A stretch of 20,925 nucleotides of DNA. Origin: Coprobacillus sp. (GTDB lineage Bacteria; Bacillota_I; Bacilli_A; RFN20; CAG-826). The first letter of the stretch is position 1. Each line of letters begins with the position of its first letter. The translations under genes and the position numbers were made by a program. The stretch spans positions 1 through 20,925 of the forward strand of contig JAJQAP010000018.1 of the NCBI GenBank assembly GCA_021203745.1, in the 5' to 3' direction. The notes below the pieces were generated by a model. That model had not been told where the DNA came from. It worked only from the letters and a program-made list of their open reading frames with translations, and ran no database searches. This document shows, piece by piece, positions 1-7,585 of the stretch.

Positions 1-19
1 AAAATAAATTAATTAGTTA

Positions 20-48
20 TTTACACTTTATATCATAAATGATATATT
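20..48 (+). promoter_or_regulatory. Sigma-A-type promoter of the infC-rpmI-rplT operon
   Basis: The -35 box TTTACA (20-25) and -10 box TATATT (43-48) are separated by exactly 17 bases. Transcription would begin near 55. An inverted repeat with 8-base arms TATATCAT / ATGATATA (29-46, 2-base centre) fills the spacer and enters the -10 box. The placement before a structured leader and a translation operon fits a strong housekeeping promoter. The boxes are seen directly; use as a promoter is inferred. Confidence 0.8.
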
Positions 49-54
49 ATCAGT

Positions 55-180
55 GCAGATAAATAGAAAGTAGAAGCACCACTTCTCGCCAGATCGACAT
101 CGCCGATTGGCAAATAGCTATTAATAAGATTTATTTATTAGCTTTTTAATGGGTGCTTCACGCAACCATTTTTATTTAGG
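55..180 (+). promoter_or_regulatory. Structured leader RNA of infC operon (L20-leader type attenuator)
   Basis: The leader before infC can fold in two incompatible ways. GAAGCACC (73-80) pairs perfectly with GGTGCTTC (152-159), closing a domain that contains a hairpin GCCA-ATCG / CGAT-TGGC (about 89-112) and an AU-rich stem from AGCT (about 116) to AGCT (about 140). Alternatively 150-156 pairs with 162-168 (TGGGTGC / GCAACCA, one mismatch), followed at once by five T, which looks like a terminator. In Firmicutes, L20 is known to repress this operon by promoting termination in the leader. The position and exclusive pairing fit that mechanism. The fold was derived by hand and was not matched to a covariance model. 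Confidence 0.7.
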
Positions 181-192
181 AGGTATACGTTT

Positions 193-726
193 ATCCCAGA
201 CAGTGATAGTAAAAACTCTCGTGAGTTAGTGAATGAAGACATTAGATTTTCCTCTCTTCTTCTTATCGGCAAAGATGGTGAACAGTTAGGTGTAATGAGC
301 GCGAAAGAAGCACAAGAAAAGGCCTATGAACAAAACCTTGACTTATATTGTGTGGCGCCAAACGCTAATCCACCAGTGTGTAAAATACTCGATTACAATA
401 AGTATCGATATGAACAACGTAAGAAAGAGAAAGAGAACCGAAAAAATCAAGCAGTCACTCAGGTTAAAGAGATTAAACTAACTTGTCAAATTGGATTAAA
501 TGACCTCAAAACCAAAGCACGTCACGCAATCGAATTCCTCCAAGTCGGCAATAGGGTTAAGGTAAGACTCTTCTATAAAGGAAGGGAGTTAACCCATCCA
601 GAAGTCGGTCGGGATACATGGAATAGGTTCTACGAACTCGTGCAAGACTATGGCGATATCGAAAAGCCACCCATTCAAGATGGAAAATATCTTGTTGGAA
701 CCATCGCCCCAAAGAAAAAGAAATAG
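193..726 (+). CDS. infC: Translation initiation factor IF-3 (non-canonical AUC start)
   Basis: IF3 binds the 30S subunit, blocks early 50S joining and proofreads the start codon and initiator tRNA. The protein shows the usual N-domain (VNEDIR, then DGEQLGVMS), the lysine-rich linker (YEQRKKEKENRKNQ) and a C-domain ending APKKKK. The first ATG/GTG in frame is GTG at 229, but it has no ribosome site in front and falls inside the conserved VNE-IR motif. A perfect AGGAGGT at 178-184 lies 8 bases before an in-frame ATC at 193, giving 177 residues. AUU/AUC starts are a known hallmark of infC and underlie its autoregulation. It is the first gene of the operon; the rpmI ribosome site follows directly on its TAG stop. 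Confidence 0.93.
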   Translation: MPDSDSKNSRELVNEDIRFSSLLLIGKDGEQLGVMSAKEAQEKAYEQNLDLYCVAPNANPPVCKILDYNKYRYEQRKKEKENRKNQAVTQVKEIKLTCQIGLNDLKTKARHAIEFLQVGNRVKVRLFYKGRELTHPEVGRDTWNRFYELVQDYGDIEKPPIQDGKYLVGTIAPKKKK

Positions 727-737
727 GAGGAGAGAGC

Positions 738-938
738 ATGGCAAAAAACAAAATGAAATCTAAGAGAGCCTTAACAAAGAGAATCAAGGTCTCTGGAAGC
801 GGTAAGATAATTAGACATCATGCCTATACATCCCATATGGCCGCACACAAAACAACTAAACAAAAGAAACATCTAGCTCAAAGCGCAGTTATGGATAAGA
901 CTGACGTCAAGAGAGAGAAATATCTAATTCAGAAGTAA
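738..938 (+). CDS. rpmI: 50S ribosomal protein L35
   Basis: A 66-residue, strongly basic protein beginning MAKNKMKSKRALTKR, with the L35 features KRIKVSGSGKI and a His-rich stretch (RHHAYTSHMAAHK). It is a small protein of the large ribosomal subunit. Its length matches the usual 64-66 residues. AGGAGGAGAG ahead of the ATG is a strong ribosome site starting at the infC stop, so translation is probably linked to infC. It lies between infC and rplT, the standard bacterial order, and should be co-regulated through the upstream leader. Confidence 0.97.
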   Translation: MAKNKMKSKRALTKRIKVSGSGKIIRHHAYTSHMAAHKTTKQKKHLAQSAVMDKTDVKREKYLIQK

Positions 939-949
939 GGAGGCGCAAC

Positions 950-1300
950 ATGAGAGTAAAAGGTGGAACTGTTGCAAGAAACAGAAGAAAAAAAGTACTT
1001 AAGAGTGCCTCAGGTTACTTCGGAAGTAAACACTTACTATATAGGACCGCTCATGAGCAGGTCATGAAATCACTCCACTATGCCTATCGTGATAGAAGAC
1101 AAGTGAAGAGAGACTTCCGTAAACTCTGGATTAAGAGAATAAATGCTGCCTGTAGATTAAATGACATTTCCTATTCAGTATTTATGCACGGACTAAAAGT
1201 AAGTGGCATTGAGATCAATAGAAAAATGCTATCAGAGATGGCAATCAATGATCCTGATGGATTTAAAGAATTGGTCAATACCGCTAAAAAAGCACTTTAA
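950..1300 (+). CDS. rplT: 50S ribosomal protein L20
   Basis: A 116-residue basic protein with the L20 signature: RVKGGTVARNRRKKVLK at the N terminus, GYFGSKHLLYRTA, then YAYRDRRQVKRDFRKLWI and a C-terminal domain with MHGLKVSGIEINRKML. It is an early-binding assembly protein of the 50S subunit. In Firmicutes it is also the feedback regulator of infC-rpmI-rplT through the operon leader. The ribosome site AAGGAGG sits 11 bases after the rpmI stop. The gene ends the operon and is followed by a strong terminator. Confidence 0.97.
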   Translation: MRVKGGTVARNRRKKVLKSASGYFGSKHLLYRTAHEQVMKSLHYAYRDRRQVKRDFRKLWIKRINAACRLNDISYSVFMHGLKVSGIEINRKMLSEMAINDPDGFKELVNTAKKAL

Positions 1301-1315
1301 TAAGTCAGCAAAATA

Positions 1316-1345
1316 AAAAACCTCGCATTAAGTTGCGGGGTTTTT
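1316..1345. terminator. Bidirectional rho-independent terminator between rplT and thiI
   Basis: AAAAACCTCGC (1316-1326) pairs with GCGGGGTTTTT (1335-1345) around an 8-base loop, including one G-T pair. The flanking A run and T run make it usable in both directions, ending the rplT transcript on plus and the thiI transcript on minus. The TAA stop of thiI (1344-1346) lies inside the 3' edge of the structure. Confidence 0.93.
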
Positions 1346-2504
1346 ATTTTATTATTTGTACCTCTATATTATCGAGTGCTTTTTTTATGAGACTATCGTA
1401 GTCCACTTTTGCTTCATATTTTGCAATATCATCGAGTTTTGGAGCGGTTTTTGGATTTTTAGGAGCAAATATCGTGCAGCAATCTTCAAAAGGTCTAATA
1501 GAAATATCGTAGGTTCCGATTTTGGTGGCAATATTCATTATTTCGAGTTTATCCATTGTCGCAAGAGGACGAATAATTGGATAGTTTGTCACCTCATTTA
1601 TCGCAATTAAAGAATCGAGTGTTTGACTAGCAACTTGACCCACAGACTCACCATTAGCCACCGCTTTGCAGTGACGACGTTTAGCTAGTTCTGTACTTAT
1701 TCTATACATCATTCTTCTCATGAGCGTGATGCAGTAACTCTCATCTGTGTTTGCGTAAATTGCATCTTGGATCTCCGTAAAGGGAACAATGTTTAACCTT
1801 ATCTCTCCTTGATACCTGTTTAAAACATGAAGAAGATCTTGGAGTTTATAGATAACACCTTGGGATGTATAAGGAGGTGAAGCAAAATGAACGCATTCAA
1901 TCGTTATACCTCTTTTCATTAGAAGATAAGCCGCAACTGGAGAATCTATACCACCACTCATCATTAATAGACATCTACCACCCACACCTAATGGGTATCC
2001 TCCTAATCCTGGTACAGTCTTACAGAATAGATATGCTCCTTCTTCTCTAATCTCAATAGATAAGGGAATATCAGGGTTATGGACATCCACTTTTAAAGAT
2101 GTGTTTTTAAGTATCTCTGTAGCCACTGCTCGATTAATCTCATCGCTAACCATTGGGAAAGTCTTATCTCCACGCTTAGCTATAATCTTAAATGTATTGC
2201 CCTCTTCCTCTTTAATCAAATCAAGAGCGGTTTTCTTAATGACTTCAATGTCTTTCTCTACTCTTTTAACTAGAGATATAGAATGGATTCCACTGACATC
2301 TAAAAGGCGATTTAAGACACTGTCCAAATTTTCATTATTTATGTGCACATATATATGATCATAACGCTTCTCTACTTCAACACTAGGAAAGTCCTTTAAA
2401 GAGTTTTTAATATTCAAATAGAGGGTTTGAATAAAATCCTTTTTGTTCTTTCCTTTTGTGGAAAGTTCACCAAATCTGACCATTAAAATATCGTAATTTG
2501 CCAT
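1344..2504 (-). CDS. thiI: tRNA 4-thiouridine synthase ThiI (no rhodanese domain)
   Basis: ThiI adenylates U8 of tRNA and transfers sulfur to make 4-thiouridine; in many bacteria it also feeds sulfur to thiazole synthesis. An N-terminal ferredoxin-like/THUMP part (about 1-165) is followed by a PP-loop ATPase with SGGIDS at 183-188. Near the C terminus, FEDCCTIF places two cysteines at 342-343, in the region of the catalytic cysteine. At 386 residues it lacks the C-terminal rhodanese domain of the E. coli type, as in Bacillus, where a dedicated desulfurase supplies the sulfur. That partner, nifZ, lies directly upstream: its TAA abuts this ATG, which implies translational coupling. Confidence 0.95.
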   Translation of the reverse strand: MANYDILMVRFGELSTKGKNKKDFIQTLYLNIKNSLKDFPSVEVEKRYDHIYVHINNENLDSVLNRLLDVSGIHSISLVKRVEKDIEVIKKTALDLIKEEEGNTFKIIAKRGDKTFPMVSDEINRAVATEILKNTSLKVDVHNPDIPLSIEIREEGAYLFCKTVPGLGGYPLGVGGRCLLMMSGGIDSPVAAYLLMKRGITIECVHFASPPYTSQGVIYKLQDLLHVLNRYQGEIRLNIVPFTEIQDAIYANTDESYCITLMRRMMYRISTELAKRRHCKAVANGESVGQVASQTLDSLIAINEVTNYPIIRPLATMDKLEIMNIATKIGTYDISIRPFEDCCTIFAPKNPKTAPKLDDIAKYEAKVDYDSLIKKALDNIEVQIIK

Positions 2505-3659
2505 TTATTTATGTACCTTTTCCACAATTTCCATTAGAGTTTTGCAAAAATATTCAATTTCTTCAATGTTATTTTCATAGGATAAACTAATCCTAATTGA
2601 ATCATTTGCTAGATTGGTATTTCCTGTCATCGCTTCAATTACATAAGATGGTTCATCGCTTTTTGCGTGACAGGAGGATTTTGTAGATACCATTATTCCT
2701 TCGTTAGATAAAGCCTCTACAATAACTGAGCCTTTTTGGGTAAGTAGCGAGAAATTTATAATGTAGGGATTTATCTCAGTATATTTTGAGTTTAAGACGT
2801 ATAGGCTATCGTGCTCAGCTAAAAAATCAGTGACATATTTTGCAAGCGGTAAAACTTTGTCATGGTTTTCTTTACTGTTTTTAACGGCAATCTTTAGAGA
2901 AGTTGCAAGTGCGGCAGCCCCAGCAATATCAATGGTCCCACTTCTTTCTCCCTCTTCTTGACCTCCGCCATCTAAGATTGGGGTAAGAGCAATTTTCTTT
3001 CTTTTAATTAAAGCGCCACTCCCTTTTAAACCATGGATTTTATGAGAGGAGATAGTAATCATGTCAACATCGGTAAAGTCGATATCAACCTTCCCAATAC
3101 TCTGGGCGGCGTCAACATGGAAGATAATTTTTGGGTACTCTTTTAATAATTTTGCAATATCTTCAATTGGATTAACTGAACCCACTTCGTTATTAACCGC
3201 AAAAAGAGAGACAAAAATCGTGTCATTTCTTAAACTCTTCTTTAAATCGTCGAGATTTATAGCTCCAGAAGAGTCAACATCTAGGTAAGTTACCTCGTAG
3301 CCATAATCCCGTTCTAGGGTACGAAAAACCTCTAAAACGGAAGGATGTTCGATTTTTGAAGTAATTATATGCTTCCCTCTATTTTTATATTTAAGACAGG
3401 CGCCTTTAATTGCGAGGTTATTTGCTTCTGTTGCCCCACTAGTAAAAATAACTGTGTGATCTTTAAGCTTTAAAGTGTCGAGTATATCCTGACGAAAAGA
3501 GTCTAGGATGTGGTCTTCTTCGAGACCAATTTTATGTTTTGCGGAGGGGTTAGCAAAGTAGTTCGTAGAATAAAAAGTAAAGGAGTTTAAGGCTTCTTCA
3601 CTTGGTTTAGTTGAGGCGGCATTATCTAGATAGATAATGGGTTTATTATTTTTCTCCAT
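2505..3659 (-). CDS. nifZ: Cysteine desulfurase, NifZ/NifS family, partner of ThiI
   Basis: A PLP enzyme that takes sulfur from L-cysteine as a protein persulfide and passes it on, here most likely to ThiI. Landmarks are YLDNAASTKP at the N terminus, SGATEANNLAIKG (about 74-86), HVDAAQS (181-187), the PLP lysine K207 in SSHKIHG, and the catalytic loop STKSSCHAK with Cys330. An upstream in-frame ATG at 3749 would add 30 residues that lie entirely inside ezrA and resemble no family sequence. The ATG at 3659 gives 384 residues, is preceded by GAGGG, and begins right before the conserved start. It overlaps ezrA by 14 bases. Assignment as NifZ rather than IscS/SufS rests on the thiI neighbour and the Bacillus-like gene order. 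Confidence 0.9.
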   Translation of the reverse strand: MEKNNKPIIYLDNAASTKPSEEALNSFTFYSTNYFANPSAKHKIGLEEDHILDSFRQDILDTLKLKDHTVIFTSGATEANNLAIKGACLKYKNRGKHIITSKIEHPSVLEVFRTLERDYGYEVTYLDVDSSGAINLDDLKKSLRNDTIFVSLFAVNNEVGSVNPIEDIAKLLKEYPKIIFHVDAAQSIGKVDIDFTDVDMITISSHKIHGLKGSGALIKRKKIALTPILDGGGQEEGERSGTIDIAGAAALATSLKIAVKNSKENHDKVLPLAKYVTDFLAEHDSLYVLNSKYTEINPYIINFSLLTQKGSVIVEALSNEGIMVSTKSSCHAKSDEPSYVIEAMTGNTNLANDSIRISLSYENNIEEIEYFCKTLMEIVEKVHK

Positions 3660-5370
3660 TAGGAGTGCCCTCAATGTGTCTTGAGCGGTAGATGGAACTC
3701 GCGCTGTTATGGACAGATTCAAAGTTCCCTTGGAAGAATTGTTTCTCAAGAGTTAATAGTTCTCGATGAACATCGTTTTGTTGATTCCTATCACGATTGA
3801 CAAAGACGATTGAAGTCTCTGCGAGTTGTGCTTCTTTATACTTAGAATCAACATCTAAAATTAAGGGGTCTGCAATTGCTTTTAAGGATGCTACTTTATC
3901 GTTTACGGAAGCAACATCAATTGGGGTTACACGTAAAATATCGTTAATTTCATTAAGGTATTGATAGATTATTTCAATACTTGCTTGATATTGATTAAAG
4001 TAATCATCTAGAGAAAGAGAGCGCATATAATACTCCGCTTCCTTAATCTTGTTATAGTAATCAAAGATTAAAGTGTAAGCATTTTCAGATGACTCTTTTA
4101 AGGAATCAAGGTATTTCATAAAGTTATCCACTCTTTCCGCAGTTGCGGCATAATCTGTTTCAAGTTCAGTAAGTCTATCATATAAAGAAGAGAATGGTTG
4201 ATTAGAACTAGATCTTACAATAGTGTCGAGATTTCTCTTTTCAGAGGTAACTTTATTGATAAGGACTTTTAACTCTTCCACTTCATCTAGATGCGGTTGA
4301 TCTATACGATAGATTTGTTGAGCTTCTGGTAAAAGAGCGACGATATCGATAAACTTCTTATCAAGGTCAGAGACATCTTTATAAATCTTTGAGTTTTCTC
4401 CAACAAAGGAATCCTTATCTTGACTCTCTTCGAGGAGTGATACTTTCATCTTCTCCACTTCTTTTTGAATTTGAGTGCATTGTTTAGCCACTCCAGAGAT
4501 ATCAAGATCTTTTAATTTCTTTAGCATTGAATCAAGAGAGGTTTGCCAGTCATGGGAGTATGTTTTAAAACCTAAATGATCAAGAGGAATCTTTTTATCG
4601 ATAAGGTCATTATATATATCGGTCACTTCTTGAATCTGATTAGGAATCATGTTGGTTACTAAAATACAGAGGTTAGGCATATCCTTTAAGACATAGTCAA
4701 GAGAGTTAATGACTTGATCTATTGTTGGGAGTAAGGCATTAGCGTCTTCATACTCCGCACTATCGATATGATCATCAAACTCTTTAAAGAGTTTATCGAG
4801 ATTATCAAACACTGTTAAAAAGGAGGTAGAAACACTATCGAGTTCATTTTGAGAGTCGTAGTAATGTTGTTTGGCCGCTCGATAGTTCTCTTTGAGTTTA
4901 AGGATTTCTTTTCTACTCTCTTCTTCTGGTCTTATGACATCTAAAAGAGCGGCATCAAACTCATTGACACTCTTTTCAAAAATCCCTAAGGCTTTTTGAG
5001 CGTCTACCATCGCTGTTTTAAGTGATTTATATTGTTTATTATTAAGTAAGGCGGTTAACTGCTTAATCATATCATCCGCGTATTTATCATCGTAATCGAG
5101 AATTCTCTGGTACTTAGAAGAGAAATCAGAATATAGATCAACATATAAAAGATTAGTTCTAGAAATTGACTCTAGACGATGAACATATTGAGAGTCTTGT
5201 CCTCTAAATAAAGCGTCTAGATAGTAGTATTTATTTTCGAGTCCTTTAATCTGTTTTTTATAACGTCTTGGGATAAAAACAAACCTGACAAGGATAGGAA
5301 TTAGGACTGCTAAAACAACGACGACGAAGACGATGATAACAATAGTTAGAATTAAGGCGGTATCAGACAT
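3646..5370 (-). CDS. ezrA: Septation ring formation regulator EzrA
   Basis: EzrA is a membrane-anchored coiled-coil protein of low-GC Gram-positives that regulates FtsZ ring assembly and links it to cell-wall synthesis. One N-terminal transmembrane segment (about residues 5-33, rich in I and V) is followed by basic residues (PRRYKKQ) and more than 500 residues of heptad-like, charged helix, giving 574 residues against about 560 in Bacillus. An AAAGGA ribosome site (5380-5385) precedes the ATG. It is first in the ezrA-nifZ-thiI run and overlaps nifZ. Its presence implies FtsZ-based division. The sequence is divergent, as usual in this family; the identification rests on topology, length, composition and gene order. 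Confidence 0.88.
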   Translation of the reverse strand: MSDTALILTIVIIVFVVVVLAVLIPILVRFVFIPRRYKKQIKGLENKYYYLDALFRGQDSQYVHRLESISRTNLLYVDLYSDFSSKYQRILDYDDKYADDMIKQLTALLNNKQYKSLKTAMVDAQKALGIFEKSVNEFDAALLDVIRPEEESRKEILKLKENYRAAKQHYYDSQNELDSVSTSFLTVFDNLDKLFKEFDDHIDSAEYEDANALLPTIDQVINSLDYVLKDMPNLCILVTNMIPNQIQEVTDIYNDLIDKKIPLDHLGFKTYSHDWQTSLDSMLKKLKDLDISGVAKQCTQIQKEVEKMKVSLLEESQDKDSFVGENSKIYKDVSDLDKKFIDIVALLPEAQQIYRIDQPHLDEVEELKVLINKVTSEKRNLDTIVRSSSNQPFSSLYDRLTELETDYAATAERVDNFMKYLDSLKESSENAYTLIFDYYNKIKEAEYYMRSLSLDDYFNQYQASIEIIYQYLNEINDILRVTPIDVASVNDKVASLKAIADPLILDVDSKYKEAQLAETSIVFVNRDRNQQNDVHRELLTLEKQFFQGNFESVHNSASSIYRSRHIEGTPNGEK

Positions 5371-5382
5371 AATTAATTTTCC

Positions 5383-5422
5383 TTTGTATATTTATGATAT
5401 ACAAAAATAGCGGATATTTAAA
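5383..5422 (-). promoter_or_regulatory. Promoter of ezrA-nifZ-thiI with overlapping inverted repeat
   Basis: Read on the minus strand, TTTAAA (5417-5422) and TATCAT (5394-5399) are 17 bases apart, a moderate promoter with a predicted start near 5387 and a leader of about 17 bases. An inverted repeat with 9-base arms TTTGTATAT (5383-5391) and ATATACAAA (5397-5405) is centred on the -10 box. It shares the 12-mer TATATCATAAAT with the infC promoter. An operator role is inference. Confidence 0.55.
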
Positions 5423-5466
5423 GAGAAAAGACGAAAAAAAGAAATATGAAAAAGTGAAGTAAATGT

Positions 5467-5495
5467 TTGACATTAATATATAAATCTTATATATT
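5467..5495 (+). promoter_or_regulatory. Sigma-A-type promoter of rpsD
   Basis: Consensus TTGACA (5467-5472), 17-base spacer, TATATT (5490-5495); predicted start near 5501-5503. A perfect inverted repeat AATATATAA / TTATATATT (5475-5495, 3-base centre) runs from the spacer to the last base of the -10 box. This is the best -35/-10 match in the window, as expected for a ribosomal protein gene. Confidence 0.88.
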
Positions 5496-5500
5496 ATTCA

Positions 5501-5653
5501 TTGCATATTAAAGCAGCATATAAATACTACTCGTCTGATGTTTATCTCGAACGGAGTAACCTGAAGCTACAAGGCGAAACAATTATAAACATCCGGGGTT
5601 AGGAATTTATACCTTCTAATAATGCAAAAATTAAAAGAAAGGAAATATGTAAA
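5501..5653 (+). promoter_or_regulatory. Structured 5' leader of rpsD (probable S4 autoregulatory RNA)
   Basis: About 150 bases of untranslated leader separate the promoter from rpsD. The 5' end TTGCATATTA (5501-5510) can pair with TAATAATGCAA (5617-5627, one bulged A). Inside, GATGTTTAT (5537-5545) pairs perfectly with ATAAACATC (5585-5593), enclosing a GC-richer segment with GGAGTAACC and AAGGCGAAAC. A further small stem TTAG/CTAA lies about 5600-5618. In Bacillus, S4 represses its own gene through a leader target. The location and nested pairing suggest the same here. The fold was made by hand. Confidence 0.68.
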
Positions 5654-6259
5654 ATGAGGTATACTGGTCCAGCATGGAAAAGAGCTAGACGACTAAACTT
5701 CTCTCTCCTAGAAACCGGCAAAGAACTTTCTAAACGTCCATATGGCCCTGGTCAACATGGAAGTGCGAGAAAGAAAAAGCCAACAGATTACGGAAAACAG
5801 TTAATCGAAAAGCAGAAACTCAGAGAGATGTATGGGGTCAATGAAAGACAGTTCCAAAGACTATTTGCCCTTGCTTTAAAGAGTAAAGAAGTTACGGGTT
5901 TTGCCTTTATGAAGATCCTCGAGAGTCGTCTTGATAACCTTGTATATCGTATGGGATTTGCCCGCACTAGAAGAGCGGCCCGTCAACTCGTCACTCATGG
6001 ACATATCGAAGTTAATGGTAAAAAAGTCGATATTCCTAGTTCCTTATGTAAAGTTGGCGATACAATCTCCGTCTCAGAAAGAGCAAAGAGCTTCCAAGTC
6101 ATTAAAGATGCCCTAGCCACAAACGGGATGAAGATAGCCTACGTTGAAGTTGATCCTGAAAATATGAGTGGTAAATATCTAAGAGAACCAACAAGAGACG
6201 AACTCCCAATCGATATCAATGAATCACAAATCGTTGAATACTATAACAGAAAGTTATAA
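5654..6259 (+). CDS. rpsD: 30S ribosomal protein S4
   Basis: S4 is a primary 16S rRNA-binding protein that nucleates 30S assembly and is a translational or transcriptional autoregulator in many bacteria. The 201 residues show RYTGPAWKRARR at the N terminus, KRPYGPGQHG, MYGVNERQF, LESRLDNLVYRMGFARTRRAARQLVTHGHI (the S4 RNA-binding fold, about 92-155) and a C terminus ending IVEYYNRKL. There are no N-terminal cysteines, so this is the zinc-free (C-minus) form. It is a single-gene unit with its own promoter and leader. The ribosome site AAAGGAAA is about 10 bases before the ATG; an AUG-UAA pair lies between them. Confidence 0.97.
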   Translation: MRYTGPAWKRARRLNFSLLETGKELSKRPYGPGQHGSARKKKPTDYGKQLIEKQKLREMYGVNERQFQRLFALALKSKEVTGFAFMKILESRLDNLVYRMGFARTRRAARQLVTHGHIEVNGKKVDIPSSLCKVGDTISVSERAKSFQVIKDALATNGMKIAYVEVDPENMSGKYLREPTRDELPIDINESQIVEYYNRKL

Positions 6260-6276
6260 TAAACCCCCAACTAAAC

Positions 6277-6306
6277 AAAAAGAGCGGTCTAATACCCGTT
6301 CTTTTT
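6277..6306. terminator. Bidirectional terminator between rpsD and tyrS
   Basis: AAAAAGAGCGG (6277-6287) pairs with CCGTTCTTTTT (6296-6306) around an 8-base loop, with one G-T pair. T runs occur on both strands, so it can end rpsD on plus and the long glgC-to-tyrS transcript on minus. Confidence 0.92.
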
Positions 6307-6320
6307 TTGTGCTTATTTAA

Positions 6321-7574
6321 TTAATATGTATGTCTAACTAGATAATAGTTTTTCTTTCCGCGTCTAATAAGAGTGTATTTATTATATAGTGCATTATCTT
6401 TATTAATATTAGTTTGGGGATCCACCACTTTATCTCCATTAACAAGGATGGAGTTATTGGAGCAGAACTCTCTTGCCTCCCTTTTAGAAGAAGAGGCACC
6501 TATACTAATTAATAAGTCCTCTAAAATCATTGGATTACAGATATCCACAATATAATCAGAGAAAACATCTTCAAGCTCTTCTTCTGTTAAGGTTTTGATA
6601 TCCCCTGAAAAGAGTACTTCACTCATTCTTATAGCCTCTTCGGTTTTTTCTTCTCCATGTATAATAGAGCATACTTCTTTAGCAAGTCTCTTTTGTCCAA
6701 TTCTTGCCCCTGGATTAGCGTTATGCTCTTTTTCAATCTCTTCGATTTCTTCTTTTGATAGGAAAGTAAAGATTTTTAGGTATCTAATCGCTTCTTCATC
6801 AGTGGTGTTAATAAAGAACTGATAGAGTTTATAAGGAGAAGTAAGATTGGGATCTAGAAAGAGAGCCCCTTGTTCACTCTTACCAAACTTTTTACCATCA
6901 CTTCTTGTTATAAGGGGGACAGTAAAGACCTCTGCTTCAGCGTCCGCCCCCTTAACCTTTCGAATTAACTCTAAACCTGAGGTAAGATTACCCCATTGGT
7001 CAGAACCACCAAACTGGATATGACAATCATAATCATCGTAGAGTTTTAAAAAATCGATTGCTTGAAGGATGTTATAAGAGAATTCAGTAAAAGAAATACC
7101 ACTTTCTAGTCTAGAAGAGATAATTTCTTTATCTAAAAGATAATTAACTGGGAACTGTTTTCCATACTCTCTTAAAAAGTCGAGTAATGACATATCTTTA
7201 AACCAGTCATAGTTATTTAGAAGTATTCCTTTTTTTGGGTCAGATAAATCGATAAATCTTTCTAACTGGTTTTTTATAGATTCTGTATTTTTCTTTAGGG
7301 TTTCTTCATCTTGTAAGTTTCTTTCACTAGATTTACCAGAGGGGTCTCCAATCATTCCTGTGGCGCCTCCCACCACAGCGATAATACGATACCCCGCTCT
7401 CTGGAAACGCATTAAAAGAGAAATCATAATGAAATTACCTAGGTGTAAAGAGGAAGCACTAGGATCAAAACCAACATATAACGTTTGGGGTTTATCTAAA
7501 AGCTTATAAAGCTTCTCTTCATCAGAGAAATCCTTTACAAGACCACGCCACTTAAGATCATCTAAAATATTCAT
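6321..7574 (-). CDS. tyrS: Tyrosyl-tRNA synthetase
   Basis: A class I aminoacyl-tRNA synthetase that charges tRNA-Tyr with tyrosine in the cytoplasm. The 417 residues contain FDPSASSLHLGN (HIGH-type motif, 37-47), GGATGMIGDPSGKSSER, the tyrosine-site stretch QFGGSDQWGNL, the KFGKS loop (about residue 228), and a C-terminal S4-like domain (about 350-415). It is last in the minus-strand run. The ribosome site GAGGAAG overlaps the pncB stop 11 bases upstream. No T-box leader can precede it here, so control must come from upstream promoters. Convergent placement with rpsD resembles the Bacillus arrangement. Confidence 0.96.
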   Translation of the reverse strand: MNILDDLKWRGLVKDFSDEEKLYKLLDKPQTLYVGFDPSASSLHLGNFIMISLLMRFQRAGYRIIAVVGGATGMIGDPSGKSSERNLQDEETLKKNTESIKNQLERFIDLSDPKKGILLNNYDWFKDMSLLDFLREYGKQFPVNYLLDKEIISSRLESGISFTEFSYNILQAIDFLKLYDDYDCHIQFGGSDQWGNLTSGLELIRKVKGADAEAEVFTVPLITRSDGKKFGKSEQGALFLDPNLTSPYKLYQFFINTTDEEAIRYLKIFTFLSKEEIEEIEKEHNANPGARIGQKRLAKEVCSIIHGEEKTEEAIRMSEVLFSGDIKTLTEEELEDVFSDYIVDICNPMILEDLLISIGASSSKREAREFCSNNSILVNGDKVVDPQTNINKDNALYNKYTLIRRGKKNYYLVRHTY

Positions 7575-7585
7575 ATTTTACTTCC

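Noticed and set aside
557..787. 76-residue minus-strand reading frame across infC and rpmI
   Set aside because: It lies antisense to two certain ribosomal/initiation genes, has no ribosome site and no recognisable sequence; one of many antisense shadows in the window.
2505..3749. Upstream start for nifZ at 3749
   Set aside because: The extra 30 residues overlap the end of ezrA and match no desulfurase; the ATG at 3659 directly precedes the conserved N terminus.
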